From Actinomycetes bacterium (lineage in GTDB: Bacteria > Actinomycetota > Actinomycetes > Mycobacteriales > Mycobacteriaceae): 58,293 bases of DNA. Below, piece after piece: positions 9,257 through 18,169 of the stretch. The stretch covers positions 1 through 58,293 of the forward strand of contig JAHZJB010000127.1 in NCBI GenBank assembly GCA_022601135.1. Reading direction: 5' to 3'. Made by a program: the position numbers and the translations under genes. Below the pieces are notes generated by a model that was not told where the DNA came from, did no database searches, and saw only the letters and a list, made by a program, of their open reading frames with translations. The number at the start of each line of letters is the position of its first letter. The first letter of the stretch is position 1.

Positions 9257-9282
9257 TCGCTGAAGCCGGATAGCGGATCAGG
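9252..9282. terminator. Inverted repeat between convergent USP and nitroreductase genes
   Basis: CCTGATC(-)GCT and AGCGGATCAGG flank a 10-nt loop, giving a stem of about ten pairs with one bulge. It overlaps the USP stop codon and lies 20 bp from the end of the convergent nitroreductase gene. There is no T-run, as is common in mycobacteria. It could end transcription in both directions. Confidence 0.4.
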
Positions 9283-9301
9283 GTGGTCGGCTGGATGTGC
9301 G

Positions 9302-10282
9302 CTACGTTCGAACCTCAAAGACCTCGTCGATTGGTCGGCGCGGCGTCGGGGGAGGAACGTCGCCAACCGCCGGGACCAACCCCACCCGGACCAAAGCCTG
9401 CGGCAGATGTCCGCCAGCGAGTCTCGCCACGACCTCCCGGCTAGCGGGAAACTCCATGAGATGCGTGACGGTGCATGTCGCGAAGCCTGCCATGGTGGCA
9501 TCCAGGAGGAAAGCCGACAGCGCTTCGCCGCAGGACAATACGCTGCTGTGAGCATCGTCGAACGTCGAGAGCGCAACTATTTTGGACTGGTCCTCGTCGA
9601 TTTCGGTACGTCGGTGCGAGTCCGAGGTAACGGGAAAGCTGCGCCCTACATCGACGCGGTCACTCTCGGCCGCCGATGTCAACGAGCTTCGCGGAATACC
9701 CTCAGCGGTCCCTAAACCTGTAGTCCACCAGTGCAGTTCCGCATGGTAGGGAGCGTCGTACAGGCGCAGCGATTCAGTGATCTCAGTCGCTGCGGCCAGC
9801 TCAGATCGACTCTCGTCGGCGATGACGTCAATCTGCACAGAATCGTTGTTCAGCGTTGCCGGCAATTCCGCCTCGAACAGGCCCCAATCGCTGGGGGCGG
9901 CGAAGGGCAGTCGGTCAGTGCGCCGCTGGAGGATCGCCTCTGCGCGGCGGCGGTGGCCATCGGTGACGAACCTGCTGGCGCTGAAGTCGACTGATGCCAG
10001 GTGTTGAGGATCGTTCGGATTGGGGAAACGGTCCACGTTGGCCGTCCATCCCGCTGCGGCCATGGCCACTCGAAAATGGTCGAGTGCGGCACCACAGCTG
10101 ATCAGCGATTCTCGGCCGGACCGGTCTGTGGCAGCGGGGATGCGGGTGGGATCGACGAACAGCTGCACGGCGTGGCCCTCGAGCACCCAGCGCCACGGTT
10201 GGCTGTTGTGCAGCGACGGCGCGCGGCAGGCCAACTGCACTGCCGCTTTGACGATCTCGTTGTCCACCGCGGAGTCGCGCAT
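9302..10282 (-). CDS. Acg-family nitroreductase-like protein (Rv2032/Rv3131 type)
   Basis: The 326-residue protein matches the Acg family. These are nitroreductase-fold proteins with two half-domains in one chain whose members bind flavin poorly and are strongly DosR-induced in M. tuberculosis. The signature APSLHNSQPWRW is at residues 22-33; DPTRIPAATDRSGRESLISCGAALDH and the C-terminal LRVG/LVRVGL-type strand follow. The frame extends upstream to 10459, but the ATG at 10282 preceded by GAGGAGG at 7-bp spacing is clearly the start. It is divergent from the Rv2004c-like gene over a 179-bp region with two DosR-like elements. The true biochemical activity of this family is not established. Confidence 0.9.
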   Translation of the reverse strand: MRDSAVDNEIVKAAVQLACRAPSLHNSQPWRWVLEGHAVQLFVDPTRIPAATDRSGRESLISCGAALDHFRVAMAAAGWTANVDRFPNPNDPQHLASVDFSASRFVTDGHRRRAEAILQRRTDRLPFAAPSDWGLFEAELPATLNNDSVQIDVIADESRSELAAATEITESLRLYDAPYHAELHWWTTGLGTAEGIPRSSLTSAAESDRVDVGRSFPVTSDSHRRTEIDEDQSKIVALSTFDDAHSSVLSCGEALSAFLLDATMAGFATCTVTHLMEFPASREVVARLAGGHLPQALVRVGLVPAVGDVPPPTPRRPIDEVFEVRT

Positions 10283-10322
10283 CCCTTGCCTCCTCTTCTT
10301 CACCACCGCCGGCCTGAGGCTC

Positions 10323-10337
10323 GTGACCATTGTCGGT
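10323..10337. promoter_or_regulatory. DosR-box-like element (distal to the second, acg/Rv2004c intergenic)
   Basis: GTGACC-ATT-GTCGGT. The left half fits the DosR-like pattern and the right half is degenerate. It lies 34 bp from the better element at 10357-10371, an arrangement of paired boxes that is common at strongly DosR-induced promoters. It is 41-55 bp upstream of the nitroreductase start. Confidence 0.4.
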
Positions 10338-10356
10338 CCGCGCCCTGGACCGGACC

Positions 10357-10371
10357 AGGGCCAATGGTCCT
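10357..10371. promoter_or_regulatory. DosR-box-like palindrome between acg-type and Rv2004c-type genes
   Basis: AGGGCC-AAT-GGTCCT (reverse complement AGGACC-ATT-GGCCCT) is a near-perfect palindrome. It matches the central G/C positions of the published DosR consensus TTSGGGACTWWAGTCCCSAA. It sits 75-89 bp upstream of the nitroreductase start and about 91 bp upstream of the plus-strand gene, so it can serve either. DosR itself is not in the window. Confidence 0.55.
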
Positions 10372-10461
10372 CAGCGCGTGGGCCTATTGCTCTGGCCATT
10401 CCGATGTCGATAGTCGATCCTTGACGGCATGGACGGTCGTGCGCCGCGCTCGGAGCCACTC

Positions 10462-11955
10462 ATGGCGATGGCTGCGGGAAAGATGGCTGCCGGAAACCTG
10501 GCCGCACAGGTTCGCGAGACGCACACCGGCGTCGTCGTCCTGCTCGGCGGTCGGGCATTCAAAGCCAAGAAGCCGGTGCAAACCGACTTCCTCGATTTCA
10601 GCACCGCCGCTCTTCGGGAGCGCGCGTGTCAACATGAGCTGACCTTGAACAGGCGCCTCGCTCCGAGCAGTTACCTGGGAGTCGCTCATCTGTCCGATCC
10701 GCTGGGCGGTCCCGCCGAACCGGTGATCGTCATGCGACGCCATCCGGATTCCGCCCGGCTGGCATTTCTGGTGGATAGTGGTGAACCGGTCTTCGGTCAC
10801 CTGGGCGCCGTTGCGCGGGTACTGGCTCGCTTTCATCAGGATGCCGAGCGTGGACCCACGATCGCCGCCCAGGGCACCGACGACGCTGTGTGGGCGCGGT
10901 GGCGGCAGAACCTGGATGAGCTGGACAAGTATGCCGATGGCACCGATGACGTGGATACAGCGGACTCCCTGGGGGAAGTCCGGCGCCTGGCCGGGCAGTT
11001 CGTCGCCGGTCGTCAGGCGCTTTTCGCCCAGCGCATCGCCGAAGACCGCATCATCGACGGTCATGCCGACCTGTTGGCCGACGACATCTTCTGTCTTCCG
11101 CAAGGCCCGGAGCTACTTGACTGCCTGGAATTCGACGATGAGCTCCGGTACGTCGACGGCATCGATGATGCCGCGTTTCTCGCCATGGATCTGGAATTCC
11201 TGGGCCACAAAGACCTGGCCGGCTACTTCGTCGAGCAGTACACGAAGTGCGGCGAGGATCCCGCGCCGCGCGCGCTCATCGATTTCTACATTGCCTACCG
11301 GGCCCTGGTGCGTGCCAAGGTCGACTCCGTGCGGGTCTCACAGGGCCACCGCGAAGCTTCTGCTGATGCCCGTCGGCACCTGGATCTTGTGCTCGAGCAC
11401 CTGCGGGCCGGCACGGTCCGGCTGATCATCGTCGGCGGTGGGCCCGGCAGCGGAAAGACCACCTTGTCAACGGCGTTGGCTGAACAACTGGCAGCCCAGG
11501 TCATCTCCACCGACGACGTGCGCCGGCAGTTGCAGGTCGAAGGTGTGGTGTCCGGCGCCGCCGGCGAACTCAACGCCGGCCTGTATTCGCCGAAAAACGT
11601 GGCGGCGGTGTACGACGAGGTCCTCGAGCGGGCGCAAGCCGGATTGAGCCGAGGCCACTCGGTGATCCTGGACGGCACCTGGCGAGATCAAGACCAGCGC
11701 AGCCGCGCCCGCGACTTGGCCCGCAAGACGTCGGCGCCCATTGTCGAGTTCAATTGCACGGTGCCGATAGCGGAGGCTTCAGTCCGGATCGAGCGCCGAC
11801 CTCGATCGAATTCGGACGCAACGCCGGACATCGCCGCTGCCCTCACCGGCGCCGGTGCCGGCGGTGGCCGGCAGGAAATACACGACCTCGATACCGCCCG
11901 CCCGCTAGACGAGTCAGTCTTGGAGGCCCGGGAAATATGTTGGCGGGCAACCTAG
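10462..11955 (+). CDS. Rv2004c-like protein: aminoglycoside-phosphotransferase-like domain plus P-loop kinase
   Basis: The 497-residue protein has two parts. Residues 1-320 resemble an aminoglycoside phosphotransferase/maltokinase fold (HGDLLADDIFCLPQG-type segment reads HADLLADDIFCLP near residue 205, and DLEFLGHKDLAGYF near 250). Residues 330-497 are a gluconate-kinase-like P-loop domain with Walker A GGGPGSGKTT near residue 334, and DGTWRDQDQRS near 413. Length and order match Rv2004c, a DosR-regulon gene of unknown function in M. tuberculosis. The ATG at 10462 has GGAG six bases upstream and is preferred over an ATG at 10429. The substrate is unknown. Confidence 0.85.
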   Translation: MAMAAGKMAAGNLAAQVRETHTGVVVLLGGRAFKAKKPVQTDFLDFSTAALRERACQHELTLNRRLAPSSYLGVAHLSDPLGGPAEPVIVMRRHPDSARLAFLVDSGEPVFGHLGAVARVLARFHQDAERGPTIAAQGTDDAVWARWRQNLDELDKYADGTDDVDTADSLGEVRRLAGQFVAGRQALFAQRIAEDRIIDGHADLLADDIFCLPQGPELLDCLEFDDELRYVDGIDDAAFLAMDLEFLGHKDLAGYFVEQYTKCGEDPAPRALIDFYIAYRALVRAKVDSVRVSQGHREASADARRHLDLVLEHLRAGTVRLIIVGGGPGSGKTTLSTALAEQLAAQVISTDDVRRQLQVEGVVSGAAGELNAGLYSPKNVAAVYDEVLERAQAGLSRGHSVILDGTWRDQDQRSRARDLARKTSAPIVEFNCTVPIAEASVRIERRPRSNSDATPDIAAALTGAGAGGGRQEIHDLDTARPLDESVLEAREICWRAT

Positions 11956-12006
11956 CCCGTGTACCTGGGCGTGGCGACGACACCTGCCGGCAGACCGGCC
12001 TCGCAT

Positions 12007-12999
12007 TCACCGATCACGGCCAGTGGAGGTTGCTCCTCGGTTGTCTCTGGTCTCGGGCGGACGCTTCGGCTCCAGGTCATCGCGAACCCGGACGCGGGTC
12101 CCGGCTGTGCCGTCGACGATCTCCGTGATGTCGGTCAGGGCCCCGATGACGGCCTCATTGCCGGTGGTGCGGCTGAAGTTGCACGCGGCTTGAACTTTGG
12201 GGCCCATCGATCCGGCAGGCAGGTCAAGGCCGACCAGGTCTTCGGGTGTGACGCGGCCTAGGCGGACCTGTTTCGTTGTGCCCCAGTCGGTGTAGACCCC
12301 GTCGACGTCGGTCGCGATGACGAGCAGATCGGCATCGAGTTGTGCCGCCAGCAGCGCCGAGGCCAGATCTTTGTCGATGACCGCCTCGACGCCACGGAGC
12401 CTGCCATGCTCGTCATACATGGTCGGGATGCCGCCGCCACCCGCACAGACAACGATCGTGCCCTGCTCCACCAAAGTTCTGATCGGCCCAATCTCGAAGA
12501 TCCGCCTGGGCTTTGGGCTGGCGACGACTCGGCGGAACATTTCGCCGTCGGCCGCGATGGTCCAGCCGCTGGCCGTCTTCAGGCGTTCCGCGGTTTCCCG
12601 TTCATAAACCGGTCCGATCGGTTTGGTGGGGTGCTCGAACGCGGGGTCGTCGCGGTCGACTTCGATCATCGTCAGGATCGTGGCCAGCGGCTGATTGGCC
12701 GGCATCAGATTGCCCAACTCCTGCTCGATGACGTAGCCGATCATCGCGTCGGTTTGAGCGCCCAACACGTCAAGGGGGTAGGGTGCAACCCCTTGAGCGA
12801 GATCGTGGTAGGCGGCGGACTGAAGTGCCAGCAACCCTACCTGCGGGCCGTTGCCGTGGGCGACGACGATCTCGTTGCCGGGAGCGATAGCGGCGATGCG
12901 TTCGGCTGCGAGGCGGATGCTGGCCCGCTGGTTATGAGCAGTCAAGGGCTCACCCCGGTGCAGCAGCGCATTTCCGCCGAGGGCGATCACGATCCTCAT
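12007..12999 (-). CDS. arcC: Carbamate kinase
   Basis: The 330-residue protein has carbamate kinase hallmarks throughout: [13 protein letters not shown] at the N-terminus, [10 protein letters not shown] near residue 47, [13 protein letters not shown] near 77, [10 protein letters not shown] near 183, the Lys-Asp pair [12 protein letters not shown] near 208 and [10 protein letters not shown] near 262. It interconverts carbamoyl phosphate + ADP and ATP + carbamate/NH3, and can yield ATP by substrate-level phosphorylation. It starts 6 bp after the cupin gene stop, so they form an operon that is divergent from the hydrogenase genes. No arginine deiminase or ornithine carbamoyltransferase gene is in the window, so the carbamoyl-phosphate source is unclear. 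The last 25 residues are an unusual polar tail. Confidence 0.93.
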   Translation of the reverse strand: MRIVIALGGNALLHRGEPLTAHNQRASIRLAAERIAAIAPGNEIVVAHGNGPQVGLLALQSAAYHDLAQGVAPYPLDVLGAQTDAMIGYVIEQELGNLMPANQPLATILTMIEVDRDDPAFEHPTKPIGPVYERETAERLKTASGWTIAADGEMFRRVVASPKPRRIFEIGPIRTLVEQGTIVVCAGGGGIPTMYDEHGRLRGVEAVIDKDLASALLAAQLDADLLVIATDVDGVYTDWGTTKQVRLGRVTPEDLVGLDLPAGSMGPKVQAACNFSRTTGNEAVIGALTDITEIVDGTAGTRVRVRDDLEPKRPPETRDNRGATSTGRDR

Positions 13000-13005
13000 G
13001 ACGGT

Positions 13006-13353
13006 CTACGGGCTGTTGGGCGAAGCCTTCTTGGCGACGGTGAGCAGTATCGCCGAGTCTTGAAGAGCCTCGAGCGAATGGCGGGAATCCGGCACGCTGA
13101 TGAGGTCGCCGCTCGAGCCCTCCCAGCTGTCTTGCCCCGCGATCAGGCGGACGCGTCCGCGGAGAACGTGAACAGTCGCTTCGCCGGGGTTCTCGTGTTC
13201 ATCGAGTTTCTGATCGGCCACCAAGGCGATGACGGTCTGCCGCAAGACGTGTTCGTGGCCCCCGTAAACCGTGTGGGCACTACGCCCGCTGGAGGCGCGC
13301 TCAGCGCCTGCCAACTGCTCGCGGGCCAACGCTGTCAGCGATACCTTGTTCAT
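13006..13353 (-). CDS. Small cupin-domain protein
   Basis: The 115-residue protein is a single cupin barrel: EATVHVLRGRVRLIAGQDSWEGSSGDLISVPDSRHSLEA covers both cupin motifs (about residues 57-97). The usual metal-binding pattern is only partly kept: motif 1 reads KLDEHENPGEATVHVLRG and motif 2 ends PDSRHS. GGAGG precedes the ATG. It heads a two-gene operon with arcC and faces hoxF across a 181-bp region with a DosR-like element. Single-cupin proteins of this kind occur in DosR-type loci, but their function is unknown. Confidence 0.8.
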   Translation of the reverse strand: MNKVSLTALAREQLAGAERASSGRSAHTVYGGHEHVLRQTVIALVADQKLDEHENPGEATVHVLRGRVRLIAGQDSWEGSSGDLISVPDSRHSLEALQDSAILLTVAKKASPNSP

Positions 13354-13452
13354 GGAACCTCCGTCGGTGTGGTTGCGCTTCGAGACTGAGCTTTTGTGCG
13401 AAGAATCAATGATATGTCGAGCACAACTTCAGTTTCGGCGGCAGGCGAAGCG

Positions 13453-13467
13453 GTGACCAAATGCCCT
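13453..13467. promoter_or_regulatory. DosR-box-like element between cupin-arcC and hox operons
   Basis: GTGACC-AAA-TGCCCT agrees with the shared (A/G)(G/T)GACC-N3-(G/T)GCCCT pattern. It lies about 70 bp upstream of hoxF and 100 bp upstream of the divergent cupin gene. It is the only such element I find in this intergenic region. Confidence 0.45.
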
Positions 13468-13534
13468 GTCAGTTTCGCGGCAGCGGAGGAAGATGGTTTT
13501 CGACGCGTAGGCGGCGAGGAGGTAGGGGCGCATC

Positions 13535-15358
13535 TTGGTGAATGCTGACATCGAGGCGATCCTGCGCCGCCACCGCCACGACGGAACACGCTTGATCGAT
13601 ATCTTGTGGGACGTCCAGCATCTTTTCGGCCATATTCCGGATGAGCATCTGCCGCAGTTGGCCACCGGGCTGAACCGGTCTGCGCCCGACATTGTCGAGA
13701 CGGCCTCGTTCTATCACTTCTTCCATTCCAAGCCCTCGGGCCGGCACCGCATCTATCTGAGCAACACGGTGATTGCCAAGATGAACGGATACTGGGCGGT
13801 GCGCGGCTCGCTTGAGCGCCAGACGGGGGTCCGGTTCGGGGAGCGCAGCGAGGGGGAGCTGTTCAGTCTGTTCGAAACACCGTGCATCGGGCTCAGCGAT
13901 CAGGAACCGGCGATGTTGCTCGACGACGTGGTGTTCACCCGCCTGACACCCGACACCGTCGCAGACATCGTTGCCCGACTGCGGGCGGGCGAAGCCGCCG
14001 CGGATATCGCGAATCCGGCTCGCCTTCCGGAGGACAGCGTCGCCTACGTCGACGCTCTGGTGGAGTCCAACGTGCACACCCGGGGTCCGGTGTTCTTCTG
14101 CGAAAGCCCCGATCACATGGCGTGGCTGCAGCGTTGCCTCGCGGGTACGCCCGACCAGACGATCAGCACAATCACCGACTCCGGCCTGCGCGGATTCGGC
14201 GGCGCGGGGTTCCCTACCGGGCGCAAATGGCGCCTGTGCAGGGACGCGCCCGGCAATGACGAGAATGACAAGTACGTCATCTGCAACGCCGACGAGGGTG
14301 AGCCCGGTACGTTCAAGGACAGAGCGCTGCTGACGCGCTCGCCCAAGGATGTTTTCCTGGGGATGGTCATGGCCGCATACGCGATCGGCAGCCGGCACGG
14401 GATCATCTACCTCCGCGCAGAGTACGCCTATCTGCGGCGCTATCTGGAAAGCCAGCTCTCGCAACTCCGGCAGGACGGGCTCCTCGGAAGCGCTATCGGC
14501 GGCCTGTCCGGATTCGACTTCGACATCCGCATCCAGATGGGGGCTGGCTCCTACGTCTGCGGCGAGGAGTCCGCGCTGATCGAGTCCTGTGAGGGCAAGC
14601 GGGGCACCCCCAGGCTGAAACCGCCCTACCCGATCCAACAGGGCTATCTCGGAAAACCGACCTGCGTGAACAACGTCGAAACGTTTGCCGCCGCAGCCCG
14701 GGTGATAGCCGAAGGCGCCGAATGGTTTCGGGGCATGGGTACATCGGGCTCGGCAGGGGCCCGCCTGCTGAGCGTCGCCGGGGACTGCAGCCGGCCGGGT
14801 GTCTACGAGGTCCAGTGGGGCATCACTGTCGGGGAAGTGTTAACCATGGTCGGCGCGGATGACGCGCGCGCGGTGCAGGTCAGCGGGCCGTCGGGGGAGT
14901 GTGTGTCCGCGCAGGCAGATCGCCGGCGCCGGATCGGCTACGAGGACATCCAGTGCAGTGGCTCGGTCACCATTTTCGATGGCACCCGCGAACTGCTGGA
15001 AAGTGTGAAGGACTACACGAAGTTCTTCGCCGACGAATCCTGCGGAATATGTGTTCCTTGCCGGGCGGGTACCGTGGACCTGCACGACAAGGTGGACCGG
15101 GTGCTCGCGGGCGAGGGGGTCCAGAAGGATCTGGACGACGCGGCCGGTTGGGGTTCGCTGGTACGGGCCACCAGCCGGTGCGGTCTCGGCGCGACCGCAG
15201 CCAATCCCATCTTGACGACACTGCAGGCGTTTCCCGAGGACTATCGGAAGCGATTGCGCACCCGGGAGAGCGCCCTGCTGCCTTCCTTCGATGCAGACGC
15301 AGCCCTGGCTGAATACGGAAAAGTAGTCACCGAGTTGGAGACGGACGGAACACGATGA
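13535..15358 (+). CDS. hoxF: NAD-reducing [NiFe]-hydrogenase diaphorase subunit HoxF (NuoE-NuoF fusion)
   Basis: The 607-residue protein joins a NuoE-like thioredoxin domain (residues 1-150) to a NuoF-like flavoprotein (about 170-560). The latter has the FMN/NADH site GLRGFGGAGFPTGRKW near residue 208, ICNADEGEPGTFKDR near 248, GAGSYVCGEESALIES near 340, and the 4Fe-4S ligands in ESCGICVPCRAG near 504 plus a distal Cys in SRCGLG. The NuoE-like part keeps only one of its four usual Cys ligands (TPCIGLSDQEP). HoxF is the NAD(H) site of group 3d bidirectional hydrogenase. The start is TTG at 13535 or the next codon GTG at 13538, behind GAGGAGG. Its stop overlaps the hoxU ATG. Confidence 0.93.
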   Translation: MVNADIEAILRRHRHDGTRLIDILWDVQHLFGHIPDEHLPQLATGLNRSAPDIVETASFYHFFHSKPSGRHRIYLSNTVIAKMNGYWAVRGSLERQTGVRFGERSEGELFSLFETPCIGLSDQEPAMLLDDVVFTRLTPDTVADIVARLRAGEAAADIANPARLPEDSVAYVDALVESNVHTRGPVFFCESPDHMAWLQRCLAGTPDQTISTITDSGLRGFGGAGFPTGRKWRLCRDAPGNDENDKYVICNADEGEPGTFKDRALLTRSPKDVFLGMVMAAYAIGSRHGIIYLRAEYAYLRRYLESQLSQLRQDGLLGSAIGGLSGFDFDIRIQMGAGSYVCGEESALIESCEGKRGTPRLKPPYPIQQGYLGKPTCVNNVETFAAAARVIAEGAEWFRGMGTSGSAGARLLSVAGDCSRPGVYEVQWGITVGEVLTMVGADDARAVQVSGPSGECVSAQADRRRRIGYEDIQCSGSVTIFDGTRELLESVKDYTKFFADESCGICVPCRAGTVDLHDKVDRVLAGEGVQKDLDDAAGWGSLVRATSRCGLGATAANPILTTLQAFPEDYRKRLRTRESALLPSFDADAALAEYGKVVTELETDGTR

Positions 15359-16071
15359 GCATCCGGATCGAAATCGATGGGGTTGCACTATCGACCGAGG
15401 AGGACGAAGTTCTCGTCGATGCAGCCGCCGACGCCGGTGTCTACATCCCGACGCTGTGCTACCTCAGGGGTAAGCCGTGCCTGGGGACCTGCCGGGTGTG
15501 CTCGGTAAAGGTCGACGGCGTCGTAACGACGGCCTGTACGGTCCGCGTCGCAGAGGGGATGACCGTCGAGGTCGACGAACCGGAAACCGCGGACCTGCGA
15601 AAGGCATTGGTAGAGATGCTCTTCGCAGAAGGTACCCACAACTGTCCCAGTTGCGAGAAGAGCGGCCGCTGTACGCTGCAGGCGGTCGGCTATGAGGTGG
15701 ACATGCTCGTAACGCGTTTCCCGTACCGGTTTCCGGTCCGGGAACGGGACCACGCTTCCGAACGAATCTGGCTGGAACGGGATCGGTGCATCTTCTGCCA
15801 ACGCTGTGTGGAATTCGTCCGGGACGAAAACACCGGACAGAAAATCTTCAGCATCAGCCACCGTGGTGCCGAGTCGCGCATCGACGTCGACGCCGAGTAT
15901 GCCGACGCCATGCCGGACGAACAGGTCCGCTACGCCGTCGAGATCTGCCCAGTCGGGGCGATTATCGAGAAACAGGTCGGTTTCGACGTTCCCATCGGTC
16001 GGCGCAAGTACGAAGTGGAATCGGTCCGCCAGCGGGCCCTGCACCCCAACGACGACGGCGACACGATATGA
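15355..16071 (+). CDS. hoxU: [NiFe]-hydrogenase diaphorase Fe-S subunit HoxU
   Basis: The 238-residue protein is the NuoG-N-like electron-wiring subunit of group 3d hydrogenase. It has a plant-type 2Fe-2S domain (CYLRGKPCLGTCRVC near residue 36, and TACT), an N-module 4Fe-4S site with a His ligand (HNCPSCEKSGRC near 98), and a 4Fe-4S site (CIFCQRC near 145 with ICPVGAI near 199). It passes electrons between HoxF FMN and the HoxY cluster. It overlaps hoxF by 4 bp at the front and hoxY by 4 bp at the end (ATGA in both), so translation is coupled. Confidence 0.93.
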   Translation: MSIRIEIDGVALSTEEDEVLVDAAADAGVYIPTLCYLRGKPCLGTCRVCSVKVDGVVTTACTVRVAEGMTVEVDEPETADLRKALVEMLFAEGTHNCPSCEKSGRCTLQAVGYEVDMLVTRFPYRFPVRERDHASERIWLERDRCIFCQRCVEFVRDENTGQKIFSISHRGAESRIDVDAEYADAMPDEQVRYAVEICPVGAIIEKQVGFDVPIGRRKYEVESVRQRALHPNDDGDTI

Positions 16072-16685
16072 CCGGGGAAATCGGATCGCACGAACTGCCC
16101 ACGACGCCACTGGACCCGACACTGGCGACGTCCAACGACGGCAAGATCAACGTGGCAATGATCAGTTTGTGCGGATGCTGGGGATGCACGCTGTCATTTC
16201 TGGACATGGATGAACGGATCCTGCCCCTCTTGACGAAGATCACCATCAATCGCTCCTCGCTCACCGACATCAAGAGAATCACGCAGCGATGTGCGATCGG
16301 ATTCATCGAGGGCGGTGTGGCGAATGAGGACAACATCGAAACGCTGCGCCATTTCCGGGACAACTGCGACGTCCTGATCTCCGTCGGAGCCTGTGCGATC
16401 TGGGGCGGCGTACCCGCGTTGCGAAACATGCACGAATTGAAGGACTGCCTGGACGAGGCGTACGTCAACTCACCGACCGCGGTTGCGGGCGCCGAACCCG
16501 TCGTGCCCCGCCACCCGGACATCCCGATACTCACCAACAAGGTTTATCCCTGCCACGAAGTGGTCGACATGGACTATTTCATTCCCGGTTGCCCACCCGC
16601 CGCAGATGTCATATTCACCGTCCTCGAGGATCTGATACAGGGCCGTCCGGTCGGCCTGGCCAGCTCCCAGATTCACTACGATTGA
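16068..16685 (+). CDS. hoxY: [NiFe]-hydrogenase small subunit HoxY
   Basis: The 205-residue protein is the short, single-cluster small subunit typical of cytoplasmic group 3 hydrogenases. It has no twin-arginine signal. The proximal 4Fe-4S ligands are the CGCWGC motif near residue 32, a Cys in GACAIWGG near 110 and GCPP near 179. It starts at the ATG overlapping the hoxU stop and ends 15 bp before hoxH, whose start is preceded by GGAGG. It carries electrons from the HoxH active site to HoxU. Confidence 0.93.
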   Translation: MTGEIGSHELPTTPLDPTLATSNDGKINVAMISLCGCWGCTLSFLDMDERILPLLTKITINRSSLTDIKRITQRCAIGFIEGGVANEDNIETLRHFRDNCDVLISVGACAIWGGVPALRNMHELKDCLDEAYVNSPTAVAGAEPVVPRHPDIPILTNKVYPCHEVVDMDYFIPGCPPAADVIFTVLEDLIQGRPVGLASSQIHYD

Positions 16686-16700
16686 TCCCGGAGGCTGCGT

Positions 16701-18167
16701 GTGAGCAGAAAGCTCGTCATCGACCCCGTCACCCGCATCGAGGGCCACGGCAAGGTGACAGTGCACCTCGACGACGACGGCAACGTCGTCGACGCCAGGT
16801 TGCACGTCGTAGAATTCCGCGGCTACGAGAAGTTCGTTCAGGGCCACCCGTTCTGGGAGGCGCCGATTCTGATGCAACGCATTTGCGGCATCTGCTTCGT
16901 CAGTCACCATCTCGGCGGCGCCAAAGCGCTCGACGACATCATCGGTGCCGGCACCAACTCGGAAACGGCACTGACGGCGCCCGCGGAGAAGATTCGCCGA
17001 CTCGGCCACTACGCCCAGATGCTGCAATCACACGTGACGGCCTATTTCTATCTGGTTGTCCCCGAGATGTTGCTGGGGATGGATGCCGCCCCCGAGCAGC
17101 GCAATCTCGTCGGCCTGATCCAGGCGGACCCGGAACTGATGCGCAGAGTGATCATGCTGCGCAAATGGGGCCAGGAGGTCATCAAGACGGTCTTCGGCAA
17201 GAGGATGCACGGAATCAGCTCGGTGCCCGGAGGCGTGGACAAGAATGTCAGCGTCGCCGAGCGGGATCGCCTGCTCGGCGGTGAAGAGGGTCTCCCGTCG
17301 ATCGACGAGGTCATCGACTACGCGCAGGATGGGCTTCGGCTGTTCTACGACTTCCACGAAAAGAATCGCAGTCAGGTGGACGGTTTCGCCAACGTTCCCG
17401 TCCTGAGCATGTCGCTGGCCGACGCCGACGGCAATGTGGACTACTACCACGGCGCGCTGCGAATCGTCGACGAGAACAAGAACGTCGTCCGCGAAATCGA
17501 CTACCACGACTACCTCGATCACTTCTCCGAAGCCGTCGAGCCGTGGAGCTACATGAAGTTCCCTTTCCTGAAGGATCTCGGACGGGAAAGGGGCTCGGTC
17601 CGGGTGGGCCCGCTCGCGCGGATGAACGTCACGAAGTCGTTGTCGACCCCGCTGGCGCAGAAGGCGCTGGAACGCTTCCACGCCTATACCGCCGGCGCCT
17701 CCAACAACATGACTTTGCATACCAACTGGGCGCGCGCCATCGAGGTGCTCCATGCGGCGGAACTGATCGAAGAATTACTGCGCGATGACGATCTGCAAAA
17801 GCAGGACCTGGTGGTGAAACCCGCCGACGGTGGGTGGGTCGGTGAGGGGGTCGGTGTCGTGGAGGCCCCTCGCGGCACGCTGCTCCATCACTACCGGGCC
17901 GGGACCGAAGGCGACATCACTTTCGCCAACCTCATCGTGGCCACCACACAGAACAATCAGGTGCTCAACCGGACCGTGCGCTCGGTTGCCGAGGACTACC
18001 TGGCGGGCCAGGGCGAGATCACCGAAGCGATGATGAACGCCATCGAGGTCGGAATCCGCGCCTTCGATCCCTGCCTCAGCTGTGCGACCCACGCTTTCGG
18101 GCAGATGCCGCTGATCGTGACGGTTCGCGACCGGGCGGGAAACGTGGTCAGCGAACGCGTCCGTTGA
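16701..18167 (+). CDS. hoxH: [NiFe]-hydrogenase large (catalytic) subunit HoxH
   Basis: The 488-residue protein has the N-terminal Ni ligand motif RICGICFVSHH near residue 61 and the C-terminal DPCLSCATHA near residue 455, which together bind the NiFe(CN)2CO centre. RIEGHGKV at the N-terminus is also typical. About two dozen residues beyond the C-terminal His form the extension removed by the maturation protease, and hoxW follows directly. The gene starts with GTG behind GGAGG. With HoxFUY this makes an NAD+-coupled, reversible soluble hydrogenase. Confidence 0.95.
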   Translation: MSRKLVIDPVTRIEGHGKVTVHLDDDGNVVDARLHVVEFRGYEKFVQGHPFWEAPILMQRICGICFVSHHLGGAKALDDIIGAGTNSETALTAPAEKIRRLGHYAQMLQSHVTAYFYLVVPEMLLGMDAAPEQRNLVGLIQADPELMRRVIMLRKWGQEVIKTVFGKRMHGISSVPGGVDKNVSVAERDRLLGGEEGLPSIDEVIDYAQDGLRLFYDFHEKNRSQVDGFANVPVLSMSLADADGNVDYYHGALRIVDENKNVVREIDYHDYLDHFSEAVEPWSYMKFPFLKDLGRERGSVRVGPLARMNVTKSLSTPLAQKALERFHAYTAGASNNMTLHTNWARAIEVLHAAELIEELLRDDDLQKQDLVVKPADGGWVGEGVGVVEAPRGTLLHHYRAGTEGDITFANLIVATTQNNQVLNRTVRSVAEDYLAGQGEITEAMMNAIEVGIRAFDPCLSCATHAFGQMPLIVTVRDRAGNVVSERVR

Positions 18168-18169
18168 CC

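Noticed and set aside
11956..12006. Terminator between the Rv2004c-like gene and arcC
   Set aside because: A short GCCC/GGGC pairing exists, but the stem is weak and no clear hairpin could be defined.
13840..17030. Several minus-strand open frames over the hox genes (up to 389 codons)
   Set aside because: They are antisense to hoxFUYH, lack recognisable domains or start signals, and mirror the coding strand's third-position GC.
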